DNA from: Clostridia bacterium
GTDB lineage: Bacteria > Bacillota > Clostridia > TANB77 > CAG-508
Assembly: GCA_017886645.1 (NCBI GenBank)
Contig: JAGHJM010000015.1
Coordinates: 1-47,476, forward strand
Length of the DNA stretch: 47,476 nucleotides
Direction: 5' to 3'
In this document: one piece after another, positions 26,361-34,340 of the stretch
Layout of the letters: every line of letters starts with the position of its first letter
How positions within the stretch are numbered: position 1 is the stretch's first letter
Translations under genes and position numbers: made by a program
The notes under the pieces: generated by a model
Database searches by the model: none
Seen by the model: the letters and a program-made list of their open reading frames with translations, nothing else
What the model was told of the DNA's origin: nothing

Positions 26361-28970
26361 CTATAGCCATTCACCATATTTCTTTATATATTTTTTCTTT
26401 ACAAATGAAGCTAACATACAATATAAGAATGCAACTCCAAATATTATTAATAAATATACTAATGGTAATGGCACTAATCCTATAATTTTTCCTAGTCCTG
26501 TAAATGGTATAAGTAAAGTTAATAAGCTAATACCTATTGTAGTTATATATACAGCATTTGATGCATTACTTTCTACAAATGGCCTTTTTCCACTTCTTAT
26601 TACATGTAATCCCATCATAGTAGAAATAATTCCAAAACAGAACCAAATTGTTTGAAACAAAGCTGCATCTCTAACACCAAATACAAACCAAATCAAAGCA
26701 AAAACTATTAAATCAAATATTGAGCTAGTAGGTCCCATATAAAACATAAATCGTTTTATACTCTTTAAGTCCCATCTTCTTGGTTTTTCTAAGTATTCCT
26801 TATCTACATTGTCATATGGTAGTGATAATTGACCTAAATCATATAATAAACTTTGTACTAGTAACTGAATTGGAGTAATTGGGAAAAAAGGTAACACTAC
26901 ACTTGCTACTAAAACTGATAGCACCTCTCCAAAATTAGAACTTACAGCAATCTTTATATATTTTAATAAGTTTCCAAATGTTTTTCTTCCTTCTAAAACG
27001 CCATCTGTTAAAACATTTAAATTCTTTTTTAATAAAATAATATCTGCTGTTTCTTTAGTTATATCTACTGCTGTGTCAACCGATATTCCTACCTCTGCAC
27101 TATTTAAGGAAGGAGCATCATTAATTCCATCTCCCATATATCCAACTACATTTCCTGCTTTTTCTAATACTTGTACAATTCTTGCTTTTTGTATTGGAGA
27201 AAGTCTAGCAAAAACATTTGTCTTTTTCAATAGCCTTAATAAAGCCGTATCAGATAATTTCTCTATTTCACTTCCTAAAACTATTCTATTTGTATTAATA
27301 TCAACTTCTTTGCATACAGCTTTAGTAACATATTCATTATCACCTGTAAGAACAATTACACGAATTCCATCTTTATTTAATCTTTTTATTTCATCTTTTG
27401 CGCTTGGCTTTGGAGGATCCAGAAATCCTATAAAACCTATAAGAGTCATTTTACTCTCATCTTTTGGTGTATAATCAGGAAGTTCTTCAATATTTTTCTT
27501 TTTACATATCGCTACAACTCTTAGTCCTTCTTGACTTAAAGTTTTAGTCATTTCTTTTAATTTTTGTTTTTCATTTGCTGTTATTTTTTCTTCTTGTCCT
27601 TTATATTCAATACTTGTACACATATTAAATATTTCTTCTATTGCACCTTTTGTTATCATTTCCCTTATTCCATCTTTTTCTACTATTACAGATAAACATC
27701 TCCTTGAAAAATCAAAAGGTATTTCATCTACTTTTTTATATTCCTTTGTCAATTTACTTAATTTTTCCTGTTTTACTTTTTTTATTATTGCTTTATCTAT
27801 ACTTCCTTCTAATCCAGTTTGAAAATATGCATTTAAGAAAGCATATTTTAATATTTCATCATCTTCTTCTCCATTTACATTTAAATATCTTTCTAATACT
27901 ATTTTATCTTGAGTTAAAGTACCAGTTTTATCTGTACACAATATATTCATTGCCCCAAATGATTGTATACTATTTAGTTTTTTTACAATTGTATTTTTGT
28001 GTGCCATTTTAACAGCACCTTTAGCCAAGCTTGATGAAAGAATGACTGGAAGTAGTAACGGAGTTATAGCAATTGCAATTGCTACAGCAAATGTAAAAGC
28101 TACTAAAGTATCATGTTTAAAACTATTTATTAAAAATGCTATTGCAATTAAAATGACCATAAATCTAATAAGTAATTTACTTATTCCTTCTATACCGTTT
28201 TCAAAGCTTGTCTTAGGCTTTCCAATTTGTATAGTTTGTGCAACCTTTCCAAAATATGTATCATCTGCAATTTTAAATACAATACCTTTTCCAGTACCAC
28301 TCATTACATTTGTACCCATAAAACAAATTGTATCTATATCTGTTATATCTTCTATCTTACTTTCTATTTTATGCTCAGAAACTTCTGTTTTTCTAACAGC
28401 ATCAGATTCTCCTGTTAAAGAAGATTGAACCAAATATAAGTCATTTGCTTCTATTACCTTTAAATCTGCTGGAATTAAATCACCTGCATTTAATACTACA
28501 ACATCTCCTATTGTAACCTGCTCAAGCGGAATCTTTACTTCTTTCCCATTTCTTAGTACTGTTGCTTTTACTGAAACCATCTTTTTTAATTTTTCTGCTG
28601 CTTTATTTGATTTGAAAACCTCAAAAAATTCCAAAAATGAACTAACCAATATAAGTACTATAATAACTATAATATTAGCATAGCTTGGAGTTTCCGGTAA
28701 AATTACATCTGTATATATTAGCAATAAAGTTATTACTAATAAAATTATATTAAATGAACTAAATAAACTTTTAAATAAAAAATAATACCATTTTTTAGGT
28801 TTAGATTGCTTTATTAAATTTAGCCCATATTTTTCCTGATTTTCCTCTGCTTTTTTTGTAGTTAATCCTTTTGCACTAAAATTGTGTTTATCTATAAACT
28901 CTTTTACAGAATAAACACAATCCTTCTTATATATTTCATAAATATCTTTGCTTTCATCCTTTGTATTCAT
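26361..28970 (-). CDS. mgtA: Magnesium-translocating P-type ATPase (MgtA type)
   Basis: 869 aa. Phosphorylation motif CTDKTGTLTQD near residue 345, TGES in the actuator domain, and GDGINDAPSLNSAEVGISVD near 612. The C-terminal membrane region carries LVQSLLYDLGQLSLPYDNVD, KPRRWD and GPTSSIFDL, which are diagnostic of P3B Mg2+ importers rather than Ca2+ pumps. Only about 75 bp separates it from the next gene upstream, too short for a full M-box riboswitch. That gap holds a TTAACA/TGTTAA inverted repeat (28994-29019). GGAGGGG precedes the ATG. Confidence 0.93.
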   Translation of the reverse strand: MNTKDESKDIYEIYKKDCVYSVKEFIDKHNFSAKGLTTKKAEENQEKYGLNLIKQSKPKKWYYFLFKSLFSSFNIILLVITLLLIYTDVILPETPSYANIIVIIVLILVSSFLEFFEVFKSNKAAEKLKKMVSVKATVLRNGKEVKIPLEQVTIGDVVVLNAGDLIPADLKVIEANDLYLVQSSLTGESDAVRKTEVSEHKIESKIEDITDIDTICFMGTNVMSGTGKGIVFKIADDTYFGKVAQTIQIGKPKTSFENGIEGISKLLIRFMVILIAIAFLINSFKHDTLVAFTFAVAIAIAITPLLLPVILSSSLAKGAVKMAHKNTIVKKLNSIQSFGAMNILCTDKTGTLTQDKIVLERYLNVNGEEDDEILKYAFLNAYFQTGLEGSIDKAIIKKVKQEKLSKLTKEYKKVDEIPFDFSRRCLSVIVEKDGIREMITKGAIEEIFNMCTSIEYKGQEEKITANEKQKLKEMTKTLSQEGLRVVAICKKKNIEELPDYTPKDESKMTLIGFIGFLDPPKPSAKDEIKRLNKDGIRVIVLTGDNEYVTKAVCKEVDINTNRIVLGSEIEKLSDTALLRLLKKTNVFARLSPIQKARIVQVLEKAGNVVGYMGDGINDAPSLNSAEVGISVDTAVDITKETADIILLKKNLNVLTDGVLEGRKTFGNLLKYIKIAVSSNFGEVLSVLVASVVLPFFPITPIQLLVQSLLYDLGQLSLPYDNVDKEYLEKPRRWDLKSIKRFMFYMGPTSSIFDLIVFALIWFVFGVRDAALFQTIWFCFGIISTMMGLHVIRSGKRPFVESNASNAVYITTIGISLLTLLIPFTGLGKIIGLVPLPLVYLLIIFGVAFLYCMLASFVKKKYIKKYGEWL

Positions 28971-29044
28971 TTTTTTCCCCTCCGTGTATTATTTTAACAC
29001 TATTTTTTTCATATGTTAATAAAAAAATTAAATTTATTATATTT

Positions 29045-29281
29045 TTATTCTGTTCTTCTTTCACTTCTTGCATTATCTTGTCTATTACACATTTTTTCAT
29101 ATTCTTTACATTTAATTTTATATTCTATTTGCTGTGTCATATATCTATAATACATATATGCCTGTTCATATTGTATTATAGGATTAAACATATTTCCTTC
29201 GTCCATCATCTGGTCATATCTCATGTCGTAATTTCCATATGGAGAAAATCCCAAATTATTCATATCCATATTTTTATCCAT
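29045..29281 (-). CDS. Tyr/Met-rich small protein, possible spore protein (78 aa)
   Basis: GGGAGG precedes the ATG. The N-terminal half is rich in Met, Asn, Asp, Tyr and Gly (NNLGFSPYGNYDMRYDQMM). The second half is a charged helix with aromatic residues (QYEQAYMYYRYMTQQIEYKI) and two Cys. This composition is reminiscent of small coat-associated spore proteins, and the ylbJ sporulation gene is next upstream. The family is not recognised and the sporulation role is an inference. Confidence 0.6.
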   Translation of the reverse strand: MDKNMDMNNLGFSPYGNYDMRYDQMMDEGNMFNPIIQYEQAYMYYRYMTQQIEYKIKCKEYEKMCNRQDNARSERRTE

Positions 29282-29337
29282 AATATCCTCCCTTGTAAAT
29301 ACATACTATTAATTTATATTCATATAATATAAAAATA

Positions 29338-30493
29338 TTACATTTTTTTAACCGCAAATCTTTTCTGAAAAATTTTTCTTGAAATTATATACAGCATTAT
29401 AGTAATTATAACTAATAAACCGATTAGAATTGTAAAACTTACATTCATACTTTGCTTATTGTATTCTGGTATAAAACTTAATATTATAGAAACATATATA
29501 GTAGAAATAATTCCTTGCAGAAATTTTCCTACAACATATTTTTTCATAGACAAGTCTGTTTTAGATACAATACTTGCTACTTGTAATAATACAGATATTC
29601 CTCCAAAGCCTAGTAAAAAAGATGAAATTATTATACTTAAATTATAGTTTATTACAGAATTACTACTAACTAATTTTAATCCATTCGTTAATTCTATAAT
29701 TCCTGCAAGCATAGGTTTTATATATTCATTACTTATTCCCAAATTAGTTATGATAGGAGAAATTGATATTGTAATTACATCTAATATGTGGCTTTTATTC
29801 AATATTGAAATTATTATTGAAAATATTACTACAAATCCGCCTATCATAAGTATTGTGGTAATAGCCCCTTTTATGCTCTCTCCTAAAATTTCTCCTAAGC
29901 TTTTATCATCTTCTTTTTTTGCATTTATAGTATATCTATCAAATCTAATATTCTTTTCTTCTCTAAAAAAGCTAAATGTTATTCCTACTGTTATGCAAGC
30001 TAAAATATGAGTTATTAATAATATTATTCCAACTGTTTGATTTTGAAATAGGCTAATTCCAACCGTTCCTACTATAAATAATGGTCCAGAATTATTTGTA
30101 AAAGCAAGCATCCTTTCTCCTTCATCCTTAGTGCAAAGATTTTTTTCTCTTAAATGGCATACAATTTTCGCTCCTACAGGATAGCCGGCTAATTAATCCC
30201 ATTAAAAATGCATATGCTCCTTCTCCTGGAATTTTAAAAATAGGTCTCATTAATTTATTCAAATGTTTTCCAAGCCATGGAATAAAATTTGTATGATTTA
30301 ATAATTCTGTAGCAACAAAAAACGGAAATAATGTTGGCACTACAGAATTTGCCCATAAAAATAGTCCTTCTCTTGCTGAAACTAAATTTGTATTTGAAAA
30401 TAAAACTAAACATAATATAAAACTACAAAAAATTATAATATATAGTTTATTTTTTAGCGAAAATGTAACACACCTAAATTTTCCTTTTTTCAT
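29338..30493 (-). pseudogene. ylbJ: Sporulation integral membrane protein YlbJ, broken by a one-base insertion
   Basis: Two frames join into one YlbJ-like protein of 384 aa if a single base is removed. The N-terminal frame (start 30493) has the basic start, a membrane span and WANSVVPTLFPFFVATELL, and reads on to AYAFLMGLIS. It then leaves frame at GCCGGC (30184-30189). Deleting one C restores SGYPVGAKIVC and continues into the second frame (ERMLAFTNNSGPLFIVGTVG), the most conserved YlbJ stretch, with further spans to 29338. YlbJ is a nucleoside-transporter-like protein needed for spore cortex formation. Either the strain carries a null allele or this is a sequencing or assembly error. AAGGTGAAG precedes the ATG. 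Confidence 0.85.
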
Positions 30494-30552
30494 AACTTCA
30501 CCTTTTCTACATTTACTATTAAATATGCTTATAATTAATTTTTATGATAAGT

Positions 30553-30581
30553 TTGCAATATTTAATTTATCTTGCTATAAT
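30553..30581 (+). promoter_or_regulatory. Promoter of the 125-aa membrane protein
   Basis: TTGCAA (30553-30558), 17-bp spacer, perfect TATAAT (30576-30581), 30 bp before the start codon. Confidence 0.75.
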
Positions 30582-30611
30582 GGACTTAAAAATTACTGGA
30601 GTGTGATATTT

Positions 30612-30989
30612 ATGGAAATAGACTTATCTTTAACAATTACATCTATAATTGCCATTATGGCCCTTATTTCTCCAATTATTACATGCATAATTAATAATCA
30701 TTATGAAATAAAGAAAAACAATATTAAGCAAGTAAATGATCAAAAACGTGAGGCTTTAAACAATTTTATTGTTTCTGCTCTTAATTTTTATGCAGAAGTT
30801 GATAGAAAGTATAGTAATATGTCCAAATATACTATTGCAAAAAATAATTTATATCTATATTTTAAAAATGTTGATAGATACCACTTTATAAAACTTGATG
30901 AATATAGAGAAGAATATAATATTAAAGAATATAAAGAAGTTTTAAATGAATTAGTTATAGATTTATCAAAAGAAATTCCCAAATATTAG
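30612..30989 (+). CDS. Membrane-anchored small protein of unknown function (125 aa)
   Basis: Residues 5-30 form one membrane span (LTITSIIAIMALISPIITCII). A charged, Lys/Asn/Tyr-rich cytoplasmic helical part follows. The start at 30612, with GGAGTG upstream, is preferred over the longer frame at 30525 because the latter begins before the promoter. It is a single gene with its own promoter and a strong terminator, next to the prophage boundary. I cannot tell whether it is chromosomal or the outermost prophage gene. Confidence 0.6.
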   Translation: MEIDLSLTITSIIAIMALISPIITCIINNHYEIKKNNIKQVNDQKREALNNFIVSALNFYAEVDRKYSNMSKYTIAKNNLYLYFKNVDRYHFIKLDEYREEYNIKEYKEVLNELVIDLSKEIPKY

Positions 30990-31083
30990 TTTTATATTCA
31001 CAATTTATTCATTAAAGTTAATAATTTATTTTTGTTTAAATATATTTTTTATTAAACCTAATATGATAAATATGTGTTAAATT

Positions 31084-31130
31084 ACAAAAATAGCATACCT
31101 CTAATTGGTTGAGATATGCTATTTTTGTAC
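31084..31130. terminator. Strong terminator hairpin at the prophage edge
   Basis: ACAAAAATAGCATA (31084-31097) and TATGCTATTTTTGT (31115-31128) pair perfectly over 14 bp, with a further CTC/GAG pairing inside. The T-run is part of the stem, so it works in both directions. Confidence 0.75.
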
Positions 31131-31266
31131 ATTTTATTAAAACTTTGGTAGCGACGATGTGAGACAATATAAGTACTTTCTATTTTTTTAAGTTTCCCCT
31201 AATTGCCTATAAATCAACATTTATGTTGTTTTGTCCTTTATGTTCCTTCACAGTTATTTTAAACTG

Positions 31267-31286
31267 AGTCGGGAAAAAGTCGGGAA
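31267..31286. repeat. Tandem 9-bp direct repeats, possible integrase arm sites
   Basis: AGTCGGGAA occurs at 31267-31275 and again at 31278-31286, an 11-bp period that puts both copies on the same DNA face. The copies are unusually GC-rich for this gap. A CAACAT-TT-ATGTTG palindrome lies at 31215-31228. Within the otherwise gene-free 31130-31408 stretch at the prophage end, these fit the arm-type and core sites of a tyrosine integrase. No second att copy lies in the window to prove it. Confidence 0.4.
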
Positions 31287-31382
31287 TTTTTATTGTAATT
31301 TTTTACCATATATTTATTTTTTATATTCTCTTTTGGGTAATTTAGATTTTTTATTAAACTTTTAAATATTCAAAAAAATATT

Positions 31383-31408
31383 AAAGAGAACTAAAAATAG
31401 TTCTCTTT
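31383..31408. terminator. Terminator of the 56-aa phage gene
   Basis: AAAGAGAACTA (31383-31393) pairs perfectly over 11 bp with TAGTTCTCTTT (31398-31408). T-rich sequence follows on both strands. Confidence 0.8.
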
Positions 31409-31579
31409 TTATCTTCTTATTTCTAAGCACAAATCTCTAAAATTCTTTTTACTTATAAATTTTAGACTTTCTGAACTTAATAAGTTTTCTTCCATAGCTA
31501 TTTTATTGTAATCTTTCTCTGAAGGTAGTCTCTTTAATTCTTTAATCTTTTGTAGTGATTTTATATAAAAATCATGCAT
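31409..31579 (-). CDS. Small phage protein (56 aa)
   Basis: The frame from ATG 31577-31579 to TAA 31409-31411 has GAGGTGG as ribosome site. It reads like a helical DNA-binding fragment: LQKIKELKRLPSEKDYNKIA, then LLSSESLKFISKKNFRDLC. The pattern rLPsEkdYnkiA...LLsSeSLkfis resembles helix-turn-helix segments found in phage and homing-endonuclease-associated proteins of Firmicutes. It is alone on the minus strand, left of the plus-strand early-type genes. A regulator or a remnant is possible. Confidence 0.65.
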   Translation of the reverse strand: MHDFYIKSLQKIKELKRLPSEKDYNKIAMEENLLSSESLKFISKKNFRDLCLEIRR

Positions 31580-31685
31580 TATAACCACCTCATAATAATT
31601 ATAGCATATTATGTTAATTTGTTGTGTCGAAAGTTGTCGAATACAATAAAAAACAACATTTTTTGAAAAAATTTTAAAAAATGTA

Positions 31686-31714
31686 TTGACTTTTAGCGTT
31701 AGCTAATATATAAT
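31686..31714 (+). promoter_or_regulatory. Phage promoter 1 with 14-bp operator in the spacer
   Basis: TTGACT (31686-31691), 17-bp spacer, TATAAT (31709-31714). The spacer contains TTAGCGTTAGCTAA (31693-31706), a dyad with TTAGC and GCTAA arms. The same unit recurs at 32130-32158. A repressor bound between -35 and -10 should shut the promoter off. Confidence 0.85.
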
Positions 31715-31739
31715 ATATACAGAAGGTGAGGTGAGGACT

Positions 31740-31859
31740 ATGAAACATTTAATAAAAAAAGTGCTTATCTATCTAGCACATAGACAAGCACAAAAACAAG
31801 ACTTATTAAGAAAACAAGCAAATCGCGAACAGATTGAACTAATCTTAAAAGACTTGTAA
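31740..31859 (+). CDS. Small basic phage protein (39 aa)
   Basis: The frame from ATG 31740 has AAGGTGAGGTGAGG directly upstream and follows promoter 1 by 26 bp. The peptide is basic and helical (MKHLIKKVLIYLAHRQAQKQ, then a Lys/Arg/Gln/Glu-rich helix ending ILKDL). The N-terminal part is amphipathic. Function unknown. The strong ribosome site and regulated promoter make it likely to be real. Confidence 0.65.
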   Translation: MKHLIKKVLIYLAHRQAQKQDLLRKQANREQIELILKDL

Positions 31860-31861
31860 TT

Positions 31862-31888
31862 ACGAGAGAGGTTAATTCCTCTCTTGTA
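31862..31888 (+). terminator. Hairpin after the 39-aa gene, possible attenuator
   Basis: ACGAGAGAGG and CCTCTCTTGT pair over 10 bp (one G-U) around a 6-nt loop. Only a weak A/T tract follows, so readthrough into the 57-aa gene is likely. Confidence 0.5.
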
Positions 31889-31936
31889 TATAAATATTAT
31901 ATATGATATATTTTAAAAAATCAAGGGAGGTAAAAT

Positions 31937-32110
31937 ATGAAACTCACTGCTAAAAAAAATGGAAAAGGTTATGAAACAAGCTATGCAATAACATTCGGTA
32001 GTAAAGAGGCTAGAGAATTAAAATTGCTAGATGAAAATAACAAAGTTAAAGAAATTCTATCTGCTGAAATTATTGATGATGGTATTTTAATAAAATTTAA
32101 AAAAAATTAA
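31937..32110 (+). CDS. Small phage protein (57 aa)
   Basis: GGGAGG precedes ATG 31937. The sequence begins MKLTAKKNGKGYETSYAITF, then SKEARELKLLDEN and a C-terminal beta-like IIDDGILIKFKKN, giving the look of a compact beta-rich fold, possibly SpoVT/AbrB- or Sm-like in size. No family recognised. It lies between the two operator-bearing promoters. Confidence 0.65.
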   Translation: MKLTAKKNGKGYETSYAITFGSKEARELKLLDENNKVKEILSAEIIDDGILIKFKKN

Positions 32111-32129
32111 AAAAATTTTCAAAAAAGTA

Positions 32130-32158
32130 TTGACTTTTAGCGTTAGCTAATGTATAAT
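32130..32158 (+). promoter_or_regulatory. Phage promoter 2 with the same 14-bp operator
   Basis: TTGACT (32130-32135), 17-bp spacer with TTAGCGTTAGCTAA (32137-32150), TATAAT (32153-32158). From the -35 to the -10 it differs from promoter 1 at one base. Confidence 0.85.
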
Positions 32159-32190
32159 ATATTTAAGTTAAGAGAAAGAGGGCAATTAAA

Positions 32191-32478
32191 ATGAAAGAAT
32201 TAAATAATTTCGAAAAAATTAGTGAAAAGTTAAAAGTTGAAAAAGAAACGGAAAAAGCAATCGCAGTAAAAGTTTCTGGTTACATTGGCTTTTCTAGCTG
32301 TGGTTATGCTATAAGAAATTTAAAGTGGATTCCAAAAAGTGTAGCTTTAATAGAAAATAATGAACTTGTTGCTTTAAAGGGCTGGTTTATTGATAAAGAA
32401 TGTTGTGATCATTACGAATTAGTATCTGAAGAATCTGTTAATAGATTTGAAGAAAAATATTGTAAAAAAGTAAATTAA
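32191..32478 (+). CDS. Phage protein of unknown function (95 aa)
   Basis: AAAGAGGG precedes ATG 32191, 33 bp after promoter 2. A charged N-terminal helix (residues 1-27) is followed by a mixed segment with KVSGYIGFSSCGYAIRN, WIPKSVALIENNELVALKGW and an ECCDHYEL motif. The paired Cys and His could bind a metal. No family recognised. Small size, operator-controlled promoter and place at the prophage end fit an accessory host-interaction protein. Confidence 0.75.
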   Translation: MKELNNFEKISEKLKVEKETEKAIAVKVSGYIGFSSCGYAIRNLKWIPKSVALIENNELVALKGWFIDKECCDHYELVSEESVNRFEEKYCKKVN

Positions 32479-32507
32479 AAAAAAGAAAGGGTTAAAAGGT
32501 GTAAAAA

Positions 32508-32846
32508 ATGAAAAATGAATTGTTAAATAAGTATTTTAAAGAAATTAAAGAAAAAACTGGAGGAGACAATACTTCTTGTTCAGATATTATAGATTATGAA
32601 AACGGAAGCTCTATAACTAAAAGCGAAATAGAAGAAGAGTACTATAAATATTTAGATTTACAAGAAGAAATAGACGATTATATAGAATTTAATGATTTAG
32701 ATGATGTAAAAGATGAAAAAACTATAAAAGAACATTTTCAAAATAGTATAGACATTGAATATTTTGAATTAAATCAAGCAGTACTTAAAGATTTTGTCTC
32801 TTATATGATAACAAAAATAGAAAAAGAAAAATTAATGCAAAACTAG
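32508..32846 (+). CDS. Acidic phage protein of unknown function (112 aa)
   Basis: AAAAGGTG precedes ATG 32508, 30 bp after the 95-aa gene, so the two share promoter 2. It is strongly acidic (EEEYYKYLDLQEEIDDYIEF, then NDLDDVKDEK) and helical, with no membrane span. Small acidic proteins of this kind include DNA mimics and anti-restriction or anti-CRISPR proteins, but that is only an analogy of composition. It ends at a shared terminator facing the endolysin gene. Confidence 0.75.
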   Translation: MKNELLNKYFKEIKEKTGGDNTSCSDIIDYENGSSITKSEIEEEYYKYLDLQEEIDDYIEFNDLDDVKDEKTIKEHFQNSIDIEYFELNQAVLKDFVSYMITKIEKEKLMQN

Positions 32847-32889
32847 ATTAATTAAATGTAGTATAGTCTAATATTAATAGAAAGAAATT

Positions 32890-32918
32890 AAGCTAGACAA
32901 GTAAATGTCTAGCTTTTA
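32890..32918. terminator. Bidirectional terminator between accessory genes and endolysin
   Basis: AAGCTAGACA (32890-32899) and TGTCTAGCTT (32906-32915) form a perfect 10-bp stem with T-rich flanks. The genes on both sides converge on it. Confidence 0.8.
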
Positions 32919-32919
32919 T

Positions 32920-33759
32920 CTATTTCAACAATGCTGCTGTAGTATCTGCACCAACAAAGCCGTCAACTGTTAAGCCATTTTTCTTTTGAAAATCTTTAAC
33001 TGCTTGCTCTGTAGCAGGTCCAAAACTTCTGTCTACTTCTAAGTTTGCACCATGCCTATTTAAATTTACTTGTATAACTTTTACATGTTCATTCTTTATT
33101 GTAGGAATTTTATAATATAAATAGTGTTCTAGTGCTTGTTCTCTACAAGCAGGACCGAATGAGCCATCTATTTCTAATCCACATTTATAATCTAAATTCA
33201 TTGTATCTTGCCAATTTTTAACACGTTTTTCATAGTCACTATCATTGTTTTTATCTGGAGTTTCTTCTTGCACATCTTCTCCTTGTAATTTTTTCTTAAA
33301 GTTATTCCATCTTTCTTCATCAGTTACAAATGGTGCAGGACAATTCTTGTGTGTTACGTCATAATGTCTTACAACATTTTCGATTGGAATATTATATTTC
33401 TTTATTAATTCTTTGGCTAGTTCTACTGCTCTTGCTTCTGTATCTGCTGTTATATTTAAATTTCCATTTGACATTCTGTAGCAACACATTTCTATGCTTA
33501 AACTGTTACTATTTCTAGCACCAGAATAATACACATCATTTCCACAATGCCATGCAATATCTTTATCTTCTACTACTTGTACCACTTCGTTATCATCTAC
33601 AAAATAATGTGCAGAAGCACCACGATATGTATTTTTAAAATAACTAGCATTATTTCTTGCTGTAGATACTGCACCTACATAATGCATAACTAAATATTCT
33701 ATTTTTCTATTGTTAGAAATTGTTCTGTTAGTATTTGTAATATCCTTAATTATCTCCAT
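32920..33759 (-). CDS. Phage endolysin: N-acetylmuramoyl-L-alanine amidase with peptidoglycan-binding domains
   Basis: 279 aa. Amidase_2 domain at about residues 20-155, with zinc ligands in LVMHYVG, the DIAWHCGND region and RHYDVTHKNCPAP. A linker (EETPDKNNDSD) follows, then two PG_binding_1-like repeats (DGSFGPACREQAL and DRSFGPATEQAVKDFQ, followed by KNGLTVDGFVG). It cuts the stem peptide from muramic acid to release phage. No signal peptide, so it depends on the holin. ATG 33759 overlaps the preceding 29-aa frame by 14 nt. Confidence 0.95.
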   Translation of the reverse strand: MEIIKDITNTNRTISNNRKIEYLVMHYVGAVSTARNNASYFKNTYRGASAHYFVDDNEVVQVVEDKDIAWHCGNDVYYSGARNSNSLSIEMCCYRMSNGNLNITADTEARAVELAKELIKKYNIPIENVVRHYDVTHKNCPAPFVTDEERWNNFKKKLQGEDVQEETPDKNNDSDYEKRVKNWQDTMNLDYKCGLEIDGSFGPACREQALEHYLYYKIPTIKNEHVKVIQVNLNRHGANLEVDRSFGPATEQAVKDFQKKNGLTVDGFVGADTTAALLK

Positions 33760-33835
33760 TATCGCTCACTCCTTCTACATCTGTAGTAAATCCTAAGCTA
33801 TCAACATCTTGTTCTGTTTTATTCTTATCGTCCAT
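33746..33835 (-). CDS. Small acidic peptide coupled to the endolysin (29 aa)
   Basis: A 29-codon frame (start 33835) has GGAGG nine bases upstream. It begins MDDKNKTEQDVDSLGF, is acidic, and overlaps the endolysin start by 14 nt, the layout of a translational-coupling leader. Its internal GAAGGAGTG serves as the endolysin ribosome site. It may act only to set endolysin translation. Function unknown. Confidence 0.5.
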   Translation of the reverse strand: MDDKNKTEQDVDSLGFTTDVEGVSDNGDN

Positions 33836-33840
33836 ATATT

Positions 33841-34044
33841 CTATTCCTCCTTATTTTTATTATAATTAATATTTGAAATACCTAAAATTGCACCCATGAA
33901 AGTTGTAACAGCTGTCATAATTGTTAAAACTATATCTGTACAACCTATATTAAAACAATTTAGTATTACACCTGTTAGAGTTGTCAAAGCTGGTAAAAAT
34001 ACTAATGTTATCCATTTAAGAACATCATATATTTTGTTACTCAT
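33841..34044 (-). CDS. Phage holin
   Basis: 67 aa with two membrane spans (IYDVLKWITLVFLPALTTLTG, then IVLTIMTAVTTFMGAILGI) and a charged tail (NKNKEE), the pattern of phi-LC3/LL-H-type holins. GAAAGGAGG precedes the ATG. It forms membrane holes that release the amidase encoded just downstream, and overlaps the previous gene by 4 nt. Confidence 0.85.
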   Translation of the reverse strand: MSNKIYDVLKWITLVFLPALTTLTGVILNCFNIGCTDIVLTIMTAVTTFMGAILGISNINYNKNKEE

Positions 34045-34340
34045 TGTGAGTTCCTCCTTTCTTCTAAAATTTTATCTACTTTCTTATCAGTACTTTCCAT
34101 TTGCTTTTGTAATAATTCTAGTGATTTTGCAGTATTCAAGTTTGTCTGTTGCATTTCTATTAAACAGCTAGAGATTGTCGTTGTACTTTCTTTTACTACT
34201 TCTAAAGTAGCTTTTATTGTTTCTTGATTTTCTGTGTTTTTCTTTTTATTTGCTACATAGTCCCATAAGAATATAATAACTATTACAGCACTTACACCAT
34301 ATGTTCCTATAAGTTGTCCAACTTGAGTTATTGCTTCCAT
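34041..34340 (-). CDS. Membrane-anchored coiled-coil protein, UviB/BhlA-like
   Basis: 99 aa. One N-terminal membrane span (GTYGVSAVIVIIFLWDYV) and a long helical cytoplasmic part (LEVVKESTTTISSCLIEMQQ and a Lys/Glu-rich end), as in BhlA/UviB holin-like proteins. It sits in the lysis cassette with 4-nt overlap to the holin. AGGAGGAG precedes the ATG. Could be a holin partner or antiholin. Confidence 0.7.
   Translation of the reverse strand: MEAITQVGQLIGTYGVSAVIVIIFLWDYVANKKKNTENQETIKATLEVVKESTTTISSCLIEMQQTNLNTAKSLELLQKQMESTDKKVDKILEERRNSQ

Noticed and set aside
27641..28428. Two long plus-strand frames opposite mgtA
   Set aside because: Low-complexity Leu/Ile/Phe translations of the antisense strand; no start signals.
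28971..29044. M-box riboswitch upstream of mgtA
   Set aside because: Only about 75 bp of AT-rich sequence, without the conserved M-box stems; just a small TTAACA/TGTTAA repeat.
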